64,000 bases of DNA from positions 434,001 to 498,000 of the forward strand of contig NZ_JBNAGK010000002.1 in assembly GCF_049803835.1 (NCBI RefSeq). The letters are read 5' to 3'. A program made the translations under genes and the position numbers. The notes below the pieces were generated by a model. The model did no database searches, was not told where the DNA came from, and saw only the letters and a list, made by a program, of their open reading frames with translations. Of this stretch, positions 24,991-33,586 are shown piece after piece (position 1 is the first letter of the stretch; every line of letters begins with the position of its first letter). The DNA is from Pacificoceanicola sp049803835. Its GTDB lineage: Bacteria > Pseudomonadota > Alphaproteobacteria > Rhodobacterales > Rhodobacteraceae.

Positions 24991-25953
24991 ATGCTGACAC
25001 CTGCCCCGTTCCATGCCGATCTTGCCGAAGGCCCCATGGGCGCACGCGCCTGGTGGATCACCGCCACCGACGGGCTGCGCCTGCGCGTGGCCCATTACCC
25101 GGCAAACGGCACGGAGCGGGGCACGGTGCTGCTCTTTCCCGGGCGCACCGAATATGTCGAGAAATACGGCCGCACCGCCGCCGCCCTGGCGGTGGCGGGC
25201 TATCACACGCTGGCCATCGACTGGCGCGGTCAGGGGCTTGCGGACCGGATGCTGGACGACCGGCGGACCGGGCATGTCCACGTCTTCGAGGACTATCAGA
25301 AGGACGTCGCCGCGATCCTCCACGTCGCTGCCGAATTGCACCTGCCGCAGCCGATGCATGTCATCGGCCATTCCATGGGCGGCTGCATCGGGCTGCGCGC
25401 CGTGATGGACGGATTGCCCGTCGCGTCCGCCGTCTTCACCGGGCCGATGTGGGGCATCCGCATCGCCGAGCCGCTGCGGCCCGCCGCCTGGGCGCTGTCC
25501 TGGAGCAGCCGCCAGGTCGGCCTGTCGCACCATTACACCCCCGGTACCGGCATCGACAGTTACGTCGCCTCGGCGCCCTTCGAGGACAACCTGCTGACCA
25601 CCGATCCGGAAATGTGGGACTACATGCGCAGGCAGGTGCTGGCGCAGCCGGAATTGCAGTTGGGCGGCCCCTCACTCGGCTGGCTGCACGAGTCGCTGCG
25701 CGAGACCCGGATGCTCGCCCGCCGCCCCTCGCCCACGCTGCCCTGCCTGACCTTCCTCGGCACCAACGAACGCATCGTCGACGTGCCCCGCATCCGCGAG
25801 CGCATGGCGCATTGGCCGGGCGGCAAGCTGGTGATGGTCGAGAACGGCGAGCACGAGGTCCTCATGGAGGGCGCGGCGCAGCGCAAATCCATCCATGACC
25901 AGATGATCGCGCTGTTCGACAGCGCCTCTGCCAGGCAAGCGTTGACCGCCTGA
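24991..25953 (+). CDS. Alpha/beta hydrolase, lysophospholipase PldB-like
   Basis: 320 residues from the ATG at 24991. GHSMGG holds the nucleophile Ser128; FPGRTEYVEKYG (about 45-56) is the characteristic oxyanion-loop region of PldB and monoglyceride-lipase-like enzymes, and the catalytic acid and His lie in LGTNERIVDVPR and NGEHEVLMEG. Probable substrates are lysophospholipids or monoacylglycerols. Paired with the SCP2 protein. Confidence 0.88.
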   Translation: MLTPAPFHADLAEGPMGARAWWITATDGLRLRVAHYPANGTERGTVLLFPGRTEYVEKYGRTAAALAVAGYHTLAIDWRGQGLADRMLDDRRTGHVHVFEDYQKDVAAILHVAAELHLPQPMHVIGHSMGGCIGLRAVMDGLPVASAVFTGPMWGIRIAEPLRPAAWALSWSSRQVGLSHHYTPGTGIDSYVASAPFEDNLLTTDPEMWDYMRRQVLAQPELQLGGPSLGWLHESLRETRMLARRPSPTLPCLTFLGTNERIVDVPRIRERMAHWPGGKLVMVENGEHEVLMEGAAQRKSIHDQMIALFDSASARQALTA

Positions 25954-25975
25954 GCGCCGCCGCTATCTGCCGGGA

Positions 25976-26983
25976 ATGGCCGATCCGCTCCTTACCTTCA
26001 CAGACCGCGGCATCTACTGTCCGCGCGGCGATTTCTTCATCGACCCGTGGCGGCCGGTCCCCCGTGCGCTGATAACGCACGGCCATTCCGATCACGCCCG
26101 TCCGGGCCATGGATCGTACCTCGCCACGCATCAGAGCCTTCCCGTAATCCGCCACCGGCTAGGCGATATCTCCTCCGAAGGCATCGCCTACGGCGAAACC
26201 CGCGACATCGGCGGCGTGTCGGTCTCCTTTCATCCGGCTGGCCACATCCCCGGCTCCGCGCAGGTTCGGGTGGAACACAAGGGGGAGGTCTGGGTCGTCT
26301 CCGGCGACTACAAGACCACGCCGGACGGGCTCTGCGAGGCTTTCGAGCCGGTGAGATGCCAGCATTTCATCACCGAATGCACCTTCGGCCTGCCGGTGTT
26401 CAAATGGCGGCCACAGGAGGAGGTCGCGGAAGAGATCAATGGCTGGTGGGCGACACAGGCCGCGGCAGGCGGCTTTGCCCTGCTCGGTGCCTACTCCCTC
26501 GGCAAGGCGCAGCGGCTCTTGCACATGCTCGACGCCTCCATCGGCCCGATCCTGACGCACGGCGCGGTGGAGGCCACCAATGCCATCCTGCGCGGCCAGG
26601 GCTATGACCTGCCCGACACGATTCATGTCACCCCGGACCTCGATGTGAAAGCGCACGCCGGGGCGCTGGTCCTCGCGCCGCCCTCCGCCTTGGGAAGCCA
26701 ATGGGCACGGCGGTTCCGCAATGCCTCCACCGGCTTCGCCTCCGGCTGGATGCGCCTGCGTGGGGTGCGGCGGCGGCGGGGTATGGATCGCGGGTTTGTC
26801 GTCTCGGATCACGCGGATTGGGACGGGCTCCTCTCTGCGATCCGGGAGACCGGCGCAGAAAACATATATCCAACACATGGTTACACGGAAATTTTCGCGC
26901 GATACCTGACAGAATCGGGCTACACCGCCCGCGTGGTACCCACCGAATTCGGCGGTGAGGATGCCGGGGACGAGGCGGCATGA
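25976..26983 (+). CDS. Ligase-associated DNA exonuclease (metallo-beta-lactamase fold)
   Basis: 335 residues. HGHSDHAR (35-42) is the metal-binding motif of the SNM1/CPSF-like nucleases, with further ligands in SGDYK and SDHADW near the C-terminus. Proteins of this family are encoded with an ATP-dependent DNA ligase and often Lhr helicase and a phosphoesterase; here only the ligase follows, by an ATGA overlap. The pair is expected to trim and seal DNA ends during repair. Confidence 0.93.
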   Translation: MADPLLTFTDRGIYCPRGDFFIDPWRPVPRALITHGHSDHARPGHGSYLATHQSLPVIRHRLGDISSEGIAYGETRDIGGVSVSFHPAGHIPGSAQVRVEHKGEVWVVSGDYKTTPDGLCEAFEPVRCQHFITECTFGLPVFKWRPQEEVAEEINGWWATQAAAGGFALLGAYSLGKAQRLLHMLDASIGPILTHGAVEATNAILRGQGYDLPDTIHVTPDLDVKAHAGALVLAPPSALGSQWARRFRNASTGFASGWMRLRGVRRRRGMDRGFVVSDHADWDGLLSAIRETGAENIYPTHGYTEIFARYLTESGYTARVVPTEFGGEDAGDEAA

Positions 26984-28572
26984 AGGACTTCGCCGCGCTC
27001 TTCACCCGGCTTGACCAGACCACGAAAACCTCCGTGAAAACAGAGGCTTTGGCGGCGTTCTTCAAACAGGCATCCGACGAGGACAAGCTCTGGTGCATCG
27101 CGCTGTTCTCCGGTCGCCGCCCGAAACGCGCTGTCACCACGACGCAGCTGCGGGATTGGGCGGCGGAACAGGCGGGCGTGCCGCTGTGGCTGCTGGAGGA
27201 AAGCTATCCCATCGTCGGCGACCTTGCGGAGACCATCGCGCTGCTCCTGCCCGAAACCGACGTCGAGACTGACAGGGGTTTATCCTTCTGGATCAACGAA
27301 CTGCGCGCGCTTTCTCAGGTTGATCAGGACGCCCGGAAACCGCGCATCCTCGCCGCCTGGGACCAACTCGACGCCACGCAACGCTTCCTCTTCAACAAGC
27401 TCATCACCGGTGGCTTTCGCATCGGGGTGAGCCAGAAACTGATGACCCGCGCTCTCGCACAGGCTACCGGGCAAGACGAGGCCACGCTTGCGCTGAAGCT
27501 CATGGGCGGCTGGACGCCCGAGACCACCAGTTTTCACGCGCTGATCGAGGCAGACGACCCGCAGGCCGACGCCAGCCGCCCCTATCCCTTTTACCTCGCC
27601 CACCAACTCGAAGGTGCGCCCGAGGATCTCGGCCCGGCCGAGGACTGGCAGGCGGAGTGGAAATGGGACGGCATACGGGGGCAATTGATCCTGCGGGATG
27701 GGAAGCATCACCTTTGGTCGCGGGGCGAAGAACTGATCACCGACCGCTTCCCTGAACTCGCCCGCGCTGTCGATTTCCTGCCGCCCGGCACGGTGATCGA
27801 CGGCGAGATCGTGACATGGGACGGGACCGCACCGATGGGCTTTTCGACGCTGCAACCGCGCATCGGGCGCAAGACCGTGCCGAAAAAGCTGCTGAAGGAG
27901 GCCCCGGTGATCCTGCTCGCCTACGACCTGCTCGAAGACAAGGGCGAAGACATCCGCGAAAGACCGCTGAAAGACCGCCGCGCCCGGCTCGATGCGCTCC
28001 TCACCGCCTTGCCGCAGGAGGCCGCCGTCCGCCCCTCACCCGTCATCCCTATCGACGACTGGCAAAGCCTCGTGCAGACCCGCGCAAATGCCCGCGATGC
28101 GAAGGCCGAGGGGCTGATGCTCAAACGCCTTTCAAGCCCCTACCAGATCGGCCGCAAGAAGGGTGACTGGTGGAAGTGGAAACTCGATCCGCTGAGCATC
28201 GACGCAGTGATGATCTATGCCCAACAGGGCCATGGCCGCCGGGCGAACCTGTTCACCGATTTCACCTTCGCCGTCTGGAAGGGCAACGAACTGGTGCCGT
28301 TCACCAAGGCCTACTCCGGCCTGACAGACGAGGAATTCAACCGGATCACGGCCTGGGTCCGCAAGAACACGCTGCAACGCTTCGGCCCGGTGCGGCAGGT
28401 GCGCCCCGAGCACGTCTTCGAGATCGCCTTCGAAGGCATCCAGGCCAGCCCCCGCCACAAGAGCGGCATCGCCCTGCGCTTTCCCCGCATGGCTCGTTGG
28501 CGCCACGACAAGACGCCGCAGGAGGCCAACACGCTCGCCGATCTGCAACAGATGCTGGACCTCTACGGCTGA
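26980..28572 (+). CDS. ATP-dependent DNA ligase
   Basis: 530 residues. An N-terminal helical DNA-binding domain (1-200) is followed by the nucleotidyltransferase domain with motif I EWKWDGIR (adenylated Lys228), motif III GTVIDGEIVTW, motif IV EGLMLKR and motif V GDWWKWK, and then an OB-fold domain. The enzyme is separate from the essential NAD-dependent LigA and is a repair ligase. Its ATG lies in the exonuclease stop region, so the two are coupled. Confidence 0.95.
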   Translation: MKDFAALFTRLDQTTKTSVKTEALAAFFKQASDEDKLWCIALFSGRRPKRAVTTTQLRDWAAEQAGVPLWLLEESYPIVGDLAETIALLLPETDVETDRGLSFWINELRALSQVDQDARKPRILAAWDQLDATQRFLFNKLITGGFRIGVSQKLMTRALAQATGQDEATLALKLMGGWTPETTSFHALIEADDPQADASRPYPFYLAHQLEGAPEDLGPAEDWQAEWKWDGIRGQLILRDGKHHLWSRGEELITDRFPELARAVDFLPPGTVIDGEIVTWDGTAPMGFSTLQPRIGRKTVPKKLLKEAPVILLAYDLLEDKGEDIRERPLKDRRARLDALLTALPQEAAVRPSPVIPIDDWQSLVQTRANARDAKAEGLMLKRLSSPYQIGRKKGDWWKWKLDPLSIDAVMIYAQQGHGRRANLFTDFTFAVWKGNELVPFTKAYSGLTDEEFNRITAWVRKNTLQRFGPVRQVRPEHVFEIAFEGIQASPRHKSGIALRFPRMARWRHDKTPQEANTLADLQQMLDLYG

Positions 28573-28645
28573 CGCCGGTTTCGCTCTTTGCTGCACTGCA
28601 AAATCGGTCCATATTGCGACAAGACCCTCCCGCCGGAAGAAGACC

Positions 28646-29524
28646 ATGGTCCTGCGCGCTGCCCTGACGAGCCTCGTTTTCCTTGCCCTGCCGGGGATCG
28701 CCCCGGCCCAGTCCGCCCGGCTGGACACACATGGCGAGATCGCCGTCAGCGCACACTCCTATGCCCCCGACAATGGCATCGGCAAGGTCGACCTGACCTT
28801 TGCATTCCCGCTGACCCGGGGCGGGCGGCTCGGCGCGGAAATCGGGACCTACATGTTCGTCCTGCCGCAAAAGCGCCCGCATGAAACCTACGTCAGCCTG
28901 ACCTGGGACAACCGCTGGCGCCTCGGCGTGGTGCGGCCGGCCTATGATTTCGTTCTGCCCTCGGTCTTCGAGGAGGCCGCGCCGCTGCTCGCCTACGAGC
29001 GCGCCGAATACGCCCGCGCCTACACCACCACCACCGCGATGCGGCAGGGGGCGGTGCCCTGGGGGCTGTCCTATACCGACGACCGGGAGCCTTTCGGCTG
29101 GGCAGTCTCGCTGCATCACGCCTCCAAGGGCGGGTTCTCCAGTGCGTCGGTGGCGGCGCGGTGGCAGACCGGGCCGTGGCACCTGGCGGCGGCGGCGGAG
29201 GGCATCTGGGACGTCTCCGGCGGGTATGACGGCACGAACGCGAAACTCGGCGTGACTTATGTTCAGGACCGCTGGTCGCTCGGGCTCGCCTGGTTGCACC
29301 CGGAGGCGGAGAACCTTCCCGATGCCCTGGCCCTGACCGGCACGGTCGCGGTATCGCAGAAACTGTCCCTGTCCGCGTTCGGCGAATTCACCGAAGGAGG
29401 CCGCGACGATGCCTACGGTGTCGCGGCACAATACGCCCTGACCGACCGCGCATCCCTGTCCCTTGCCGCGACGCAATGGCGGGACGAAGGCGGGGTGCAT
29501 CTGACGGTGACGCATCGGTTCTGA
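28646..29524 (+). CDS. Outer-membrane beta-barrel (porin-like) protein
   Basis: 292 residues with a signal peptide (cut near APAQ-SARL). The mature protein is made of alternating-pattern strands with aromatic girdles (RWRLGVVRPAY, GWAVSLHHASKG, RWSLGLAWLHPE) and ends in a strand with terminal Phe (HLTVTHRF), the signal for BAM insertion. It resembles Rhodobacteraceae porins in composition but is short. A GGAAGAAG ribosome binding site precedes the ATG. The cargo is unknown. Confidence 0.75.
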   Translation: MVLRAALTSLVFLALPGIAPAQSARLDTHGEIAVSAHSYAPDNGIGKVDLTFAFPLTRGGRLGAEIGTYMFVLPQKRPHETYVSLTWDNRWRLGVVRPAYDFVLPSVFEEAAPLLAYERAEYARAYTTTTAMRQGAVPWGLSYTDDREPFGWAVSLHHASKGGFSSASVAARWQTGPWHLAAAAEGIWDVSGGYDGTNAKLGVTYVQDRWSLGLAWLHPEAENLPDALALTGTVAVSQKLSLSAFGEFTEGGRDDAYGVAAQYALTDRASLSLAATQWRDEGGVHLTVTHRF

Positions 29525-29564
29525 CAACCCGAAGCCGACGGGGGACACGCGACGCAACGCAGAC

Positions 29565-29582
29565 CCGGACATGATCCGGGAC
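29565..29582. repeat. Short CCCGGA-TCCGGG palindrome
   Basis: CCCGGACATGATCCGGG is an interrupted palindrome in the 230-base space before pepF; a related one, ACCCGGATCAAATCCGGT, lies at 34464-34481, and another (CCCGGACACGAAGCCGGG) near 2719-2736. They resemble REP-like palindromes spread through alphaproteobacterial intergenic DNA. The rest of this space shows nothing assignable. Confidence 0.4.
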
Positions 29583-29754
29583 CTCCCCGGTCTCGACAGC
29601 GGCCCCGCAGTCTGTGCGGAGCTGCGGCGCACTCGATATTCCCGAACACAAAACCACCCACGCCTTTCCCTTCCGCCATTTTTCCGGCCGCCCCCTGTTC
29701 CAACCGCCCGCCGCCCGGACTATGTCTTGAAGCCAAGCAGTCACGAGGACCGAT

Positions 29755-31587
29755 ATGAAACACAGCCTGTTCCCCCGCCCGAAACCGCTCTTCGACGCCA
29801 ATGCATCTTCCGGCGGCAAGGACCTCGGCAAACTGCCGGACTGGGACCTGACGGACCTCTACCCCTCCGAAGACGCCGCCGAACTGAAACGTGACCTCGA
29901 CTGGCTCGAAAGCGCCTGCGCGTCCTTCGCCGCCGATTACGAGGGCAAGCTGGGGGAACTCGACGCCACCGGCTTCCTCGAAGCGGTGCACCGTCACGAA
30001 AAGATCGAGAACATCGCCGGGCGCATCATGTCTTTCGCGGGTCTGCGCTACTACCAGCTGACCACCGATGCGGGCCGGGCGAAGTTCATGTCCGACATGC
30101 AGGAGAAGATCACGATCTACACCACCCCGCTGGTGTTCTTCACGCTGGAACTCAATCGACTTGATGACGCCGTGCTGGAAGGCTTCTTCGCCCAGAACGC
30201 CGACCTCGCCCGCTACCAACCCGCCTTCGACCGCATCCGGGCGATGAAGCCCTACCAACTGTCGGATGAACTTGAGAAGTTCCTGCACGACCTCGGCATG
30301 GTCGGCGACGCCTGGGAGCGGCTCTTCGACGAGACCATCGCCGGGCTGACCTTCGAGATCGAAGGCGAGGAGCTGAACATCGAGGCCACGCTCAATTTCC
30401 TCACCGAGCAGGACCGCTCCAAGCGCGAGGCCGCCGCCCACGAACTCGCCCGGGTCTTCAACGAGAACATCAAGATCTTCGCCCGCGTGCACAACACCCA
30501 GGCCAAGGAGAAGGAAATCCTCGATCGCTGGCGCGGGATGCCCACGGCGCAGACCGGACGCCACCTGTCGAACGATGTCGAGCCGGAGGTGGTCGAGGCG
30601 CTGCGCAATGCGGTGGTCGCCGCCTACCCCCGCCTGTCGCACCGCTATTACGCGCTGAAGGCGAAGTGGCTCGGGCTCGACACCATGCAGGTCTGGGACC
30701 GCAACGCGCCCCTGCCGATGGAGACCACGCGCATCGTCAAATGGGAAGAGGCGCGTGAGACGGTGATGAACGCCTACAACGCCTTTGACCCGCGCATGGG
30801 CGAGATCGCGCAGCCCTTCTTCGAAAAGGGCTGGATCGACGCGGGCGTCAAGCCGGGCAAGGCCCCGGGCGCCTTCGCCCATCCCACGGTGACCACCGTG
30901 CATCCCTATGTCATGCTCAACTACCTTGGCAAACCGCGCGACGTGATGACGCTGGCGCATGAACTGGGCCACGGCGTGCATCAGGTTCTGGCGGCGGGAC
31001 AAGGCGAGATGCTGGCCTCCACGCCTTTGACGCTGGCAGAAACCGCGTCCGTGTTCGGCGAGATGCTGACCTTCCAGCGCATGCTGGCGAACGCGAAGGA
31101 CGACGCAGAGCGCAAGGTCTTGCTGGCGGGCAAGGTCGAGGACATGATCAACACGGTCGTCCGCCAGATCGCCTTCTACGACTTCGAATGCAAACTACAC
31201 GAGGCGCGGCGCGGTGGCGAGCTGACCCCGGAGGACATCAACGCGCTGTGGATGTCAGTGCAGGCGGAATCGCTTGGCCCCGTCTTTGAGTACATGCCGG
31301 GCTACGAGACCTTCTGGGCCTATATCCCGCATTTCGTGCACTCGCCCTTCTACGTCTACGCCTACGCCTTCGGCGACGGCCTCGTGAACGCTTTGTATGC
31401 GGCCTATCAGGAGAACCCGGAGGGTTTCGAGGACAAGTACTTCGACATGCTCAAGGCGGGCGGCTCCAAGCACCACAAGGCGCTTCTGGAACCGTTTGGG
31501 CTGGATGCCACGGACCCGAAGTTCTGGGACAAGGGGCTGAGCATGATCGAGGGGTTCATTGATCAGCTGGAGGCGATGGAAGCCTGA
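29755..31587 (+). CDS. pepF: Oligoendopeptidase F (M3B metallopeptidase)
   Basis: 610 residues. The zinc motif HELGH lies at 402-406, with the downstream Glu in ETASVFGEM as third ligand. The length and the N-terminal segment LPDWDLTDLYPS fit the PepF/M3 family of cytoplasmic oligopeptidases. An ACGAGGA ribosome binding site precedes the ATG. A repeat-type terminator follows 12 bases after the stop. Confidence 0.95.
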   Translation: MKHSLFPRPKPLFDANASSGGKDLGKLPDWDLTDLYPSEDAAELKRDLDWLESACASFAADYEGKLGELDATGFLEAVHRHEKIENIAGRIMSFAGLRYYQLTTDAGRAKFMSDMQEKITIYTTPLVFFTLELNRLDDAVLEGFFAQNADLARYQPAFDRIRAMKPYQLSDELEKFLHDLGMVGDAWERLFDETIAGLTFEIEGEELNIEATLNFLTEQDRSKREAAAHELARVFNENIKIFARVHNTQAKEKEILDRWRGMPTAQTGRHLSNDVEPEVVEALRNAVVAAYPRLSHRYYALKAKWLGLDTMQVWDRNAPLPMETTRIVKWEEARETVMNAYNAFDPRMGEIAQPFFEKGWIDAGVKPGKAPGAFAHPTVTTVHPYVMLNYLGKPRDVMTLAHELGHGVHQVLAAGQGEMLASTPLTLAETASVFGEMLTFQRMLANAKDDAERKVLLAGKVEDMINTVVRQIAFYDFECKLHEARRGGELTPEDINALWMSVQAESLGPVFEYMPGYETFWAYIPHFVHSPFYVYAYAFGDGLVNALYAAYQENPEGFEDKYFDMLKAGGSKHHKALLEPFGLDATDPKFWDKGLSMIEGFIDQLEAMEA

Positions 31588-31598
31588 CGGCGCTTCCC

Positions 31599-31627
31599 GT
31601 AGGGTGGGTTTCTAACCCACCCTTTTT
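31599..31627 (+). terminator. GTAGGGTGGGTT palindrome, copy 1, acting as pepF terminator
   Basis: Perfect 9-bp stem GGGTGGGTT/AACCCACCC (31602-31610, 31614-31622) with a 3-base loop and five T following. The same palindrome, without T-run, recurs at 32597-32619. Confidence 0.88.
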
Positions 31628-31642
31628 GTGCGGGTGTCCGGT

Positions 31643-31939
31643 ATGATCAGAAACTGCCCTTGTTGCAACCAACCGGCCTTCGGGCCGTACAGGCTGTTTC
31701 TGGCCTCTACGCGCCATGCCTCTTGCCCGAATTGCTCTATGCCGGTTTGGTTGAAGCGATCAACCTTGCTGAGCATCGCTCTTGTCCTGCTGTGCGGGCC
31801 AATTGGCTGGCTTCTGTTCTTAGCTTACGCTTGGACAGGATTGTTCGAGCTATTCGGAATTTTCGGATTTGTCGCCTTTCTCTTAATGATCGGTCAAGCC
31901 GCAAACCTGGTCTGGATGCGCTTTGGACACTGGAGGTGA
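31643..31939 (+). CDS. Small zinc-ribbon membrane protein
   Basis: 98 residues from the ATG at 31643. The N-terminal CPCC...CPNC pairs (Cys5/Cys8 and Cys27/Cys30 approximately) look like a zinc ribbon, followed by two membrane segments (TLLSIALVLLCGPIGWLLFLAY and ELFGIFGFVAFLLMIGQAANLVW). Small proteins of this plan are common in Proteobacteria and of unknown function. The gene is lower in GC (about 53%) than its neighbours, which with the flanking repeats suggests later arrival. Confidence 0.65.
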   Translation: MIRNCPCCNQPAFGPYRLFLASTRHASCPNCSMPVWLKRSTLLSIALVLLCGPIGWLLFLAYAWTGLFELFGIFGFVAFLLMIGQAANLVWMRFGHWR

Positions 31940-31982
31940 AGAAGAGCCGCCTGTTCGGGGTGCGGCGGTCTTGACCTGCGCT

Positions 31983-32021
31983 TCACTTCAACTGACTGAC
32001 CCAACTTACCCGCCGGTTGAT
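31983..32021 (-). pseudogene. Duplicated 3' tail of the DksA-type zinc-finger gene
   Basis: 39 bases match the last 39 bases of the zinc-finger gene (32626-32664): 16 identical bases at one end (TCACTTCAACTGACTG) and 12 at the other (CCGCCGGTTGAT), with 11 diverged bases of the same length between. In the homologous frame it would read INRRVSWVSQLK-stop against INRRGSKDSQLK-stop. It is therefore a remnant of a duplication, not a gene. Confidence 0.7.
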
Positions 32022-32032
32022 CGCTCTACCCC

Positions 32033-32566
32033 CTACTCCATCGAAACCCTTGTCTCCACCACCCCGAGAACCTCGACGCAGGTGCCAAAATCGACCGCCG
32101 CCGACAGGCTCGGCTTGCGGCAGAGTTCACCCGTAAAAGCCAGTTCGATCTCACCCACGCTGCCCAGCACGTCAAACCGGACGATTTCGACCCGCGCCGG
32201 GCGCGACGTGCCCCGGCTGGTCCAGAATGGTCCGCCCATGCCGTCCGGCGTATGCAGAATGTCGACCGACAGCGGCTCCATCCCGGGTTCATACCAGCCG
32301 GAAAACCGCACCGTGACCGCCATGCCGTCCGCGCCCGCGAATGTCGGTTCCGTGTAGCCCTGCACCTGCAATTCGGCGAGCCACTGGCTCTGCCGGAAAC
32401 CGGCGGTCACGATCCGCCCGCCCGGCCTGTCCAGGGCGTAGATGCGCCATGCATGCGGCACCCCGTCCAGCCGCGCCGTCATCACGCCCAGTTCCTCGGC
32501 CCGGCCCGGAGGCGCAATGAGAGCGAGCACCGCCAGCAGAGCCAACCCGGCCACCCGTCCCGACAT
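32033..32566 (-). CDS. Secreted protein of unknown function
   Basis: 177 residues from the ATG at 32566, after a GGGGAG ribosome binding site seven bases upstream; the frame remains open far upstream through the palindrome and the zinc-finger gene, but that is a shadow. A signal peptide (SGRVAGLALLAVLALIAPPGRA) precedes a beta-rich domain with two cysteines (GELCRKPSL, FGTCVEVLG) that could form a disulfide. I do not recognise a family. It is bracketed by the duplicated tail (31983-32021) and the second GTAGGGTGGGTT palindrome. Confidence 0.7.
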   Translation of the reverse strand: MSGRVAGLALLAVLALIAPPGRAEELGVMTARLDGVPHAWRIYALDRPGGRIVTAGFRQSQWLAELQVQGYTEPTFAGADGMAVTVRFSGWYEPGMEPLSVDILHTPDGMGGPFWTSRGTSRPARVEIVRFDVLGSVGEIELAFTGELCRKPSLSAAVDFGTCVEVLGVVETRVSME

Positions 32567-32596
32567 TCCGCGTCTCCCCGTCCATGGCCCCAAACT

Positions 32597-32619
32597 GTAG
32601 GGTGGGTTTCCAACCCACC
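32597..32619. repeat. GTAGGGTGGGTT palindrome, copy 2
   Basis: GGTGGGTT/AACCCACC with a 3-base loop, within GTAGGGTGGGTT-TCC-AACCCACC. It differs from copy 1 in the loop and lacks the T-run. It lies between two minus-strand genes. Confidence 0.75.
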
Positions 32620-32625
32620 GCCCTC

Positions 32626-32895
32626 TCACTTCAACTGACTGTCCTTCGACCCCCGCCGGTTGATTCCCGACCGGGCCTTGAACGCCCCGTCCCGCTCCGC
32701 CGCACAGTCGACACAGAGTTTCACCCCCGGCAAGGCCACCCGCCGCGCCTCCGGGATCTCCTCGCCGCATTCGGCGCACTCCGGGAGGCTCTCGCCCACC
32801 GGCCCGCGCCGCAGCTTCATGCGCTCCAGTTCCTCCTGGATCGAGGCCTCCATCTGTTCGTTCTCCGCCCCGTCGCGGCTCCATCCGCCCGCCAT
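32626..32895 (-). CDS. DksA/TraR-type zinc-finger protein
   Basis: 89 residues from the ATG at 32895, preceded by AAAGGAG. The C-terminal finger CAECGEEIPEARRVALPGVKLCVDC (Cys40, Cys43, Cys61, Cys64) is the DksA/TraR C4 signature. The N-terminal helix is short (MEASIQEELERM), as in TraR or YbiI rather than full-length DksA, so it may reach the RNA polymerase secondary channel without ppGpp. The last 13 codons exist a second time downstream (31983-32021). Confidence 0.85.
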   Translation of the reverse strand: MAGGWSRDGAENEQMEASIQEELERMKLRRGPVGESLPECAECGEEIPEARRVALPGVKLCVDCAAERDGAFKARSGINRRGSKDSQLK

Positions 32896-32998
32896 CACCG
32901 CTCCTTTCCCGTGCCCGCCAGACCGGAAACACGAAAACTTGAAACTGTTTTCCGGTTCAAAGCGTATCTTGTTGAGACCCTCCCGGAAAGGTGCCGTC

Positions 32999-33514
32999 AT
33001 GAAAACGCTGCTTGCCCTGATCTTCACCCTCTGTGCCCTGCCCGCGCTGGCCGCCCAGAGCTTCACCTTCGCCAACATCGACGGCGGCACGATCGCCCTC
33101 GATCAATGGAAGGGCCGGCCCGTGCTGGTGGTCAACACCGCCTCGCGCTGCGGGTTCACGCCGCAGTACAACGGCCTGCAGGACCTCTATGACCGCTACA
33201 AGACCCGTGGCCTCGTGGTGCTCGCCGTGCCGTCGGACGATTTCAAGCAGGAGCTGGCCACCGGTGCGCAGGTCAAGGAATTCTGCGCGGTGAACTTCGA
33301 CCTGACCCTGCCGATGACCGACATCACCCATGTGAAAGGCCCGCAGGCGCATGCCTTCTACCAATGGCTGAAGGAATCGCAGGGCTGGGAGCCCGGCTGG
33401 AATTTCAACAAGGTGCTCCTTGACCGCGATGGCAAGGTGGCTGCGACCTGGGGCAGCACCGCGCGTCCGCTCTCCCGCGCGATCACGGATGCCATCGACA
33501 AGACCCTGCAATAA
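32999..33514 (+). CDS. Glutathione peroxidase family protein, exported
   Basis: 171 residues from the ATG at 32999 after GGAAAGG. A signal peptide (MKTLLALIFTLCALPALAA) is followed by the Gpx fold: NTASRCGFTPQYNGLQ with peroxidatic Cys51, a second Cys at 96 (EFCAVNF) and WNFNKVLLDRDG. The cysteine (not selenocysteine) type with the second Cys normally uses thioredoxin. Periplasmic detoxification of peroxides is inferred from the signal peptide. Divergent from the zinc-finger gene. Confidence 0.92.
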   Translation: MKTLLALIFTLCALPALAAQSFTFANIDGGTIALDQWKGRPVLVVNTASRCGFTPQYNGLQDLYDRYKTRGLVVLAVPSDDFKQELATGAQVKEFCAVNFDLTLPMTDITHVKGPQAHAFYQWLKESQGWEPGWNFNKVLLDRDGKVAATWGSTARPLSRAITDAIDKTLQ

Positions 33515-33586
33515 GCGCCCCGGCGGATTTGCCATGCCGGACCCTTGGTATAGACAGGTGAGGACATGCCTGATCGGGGAGCTGCC

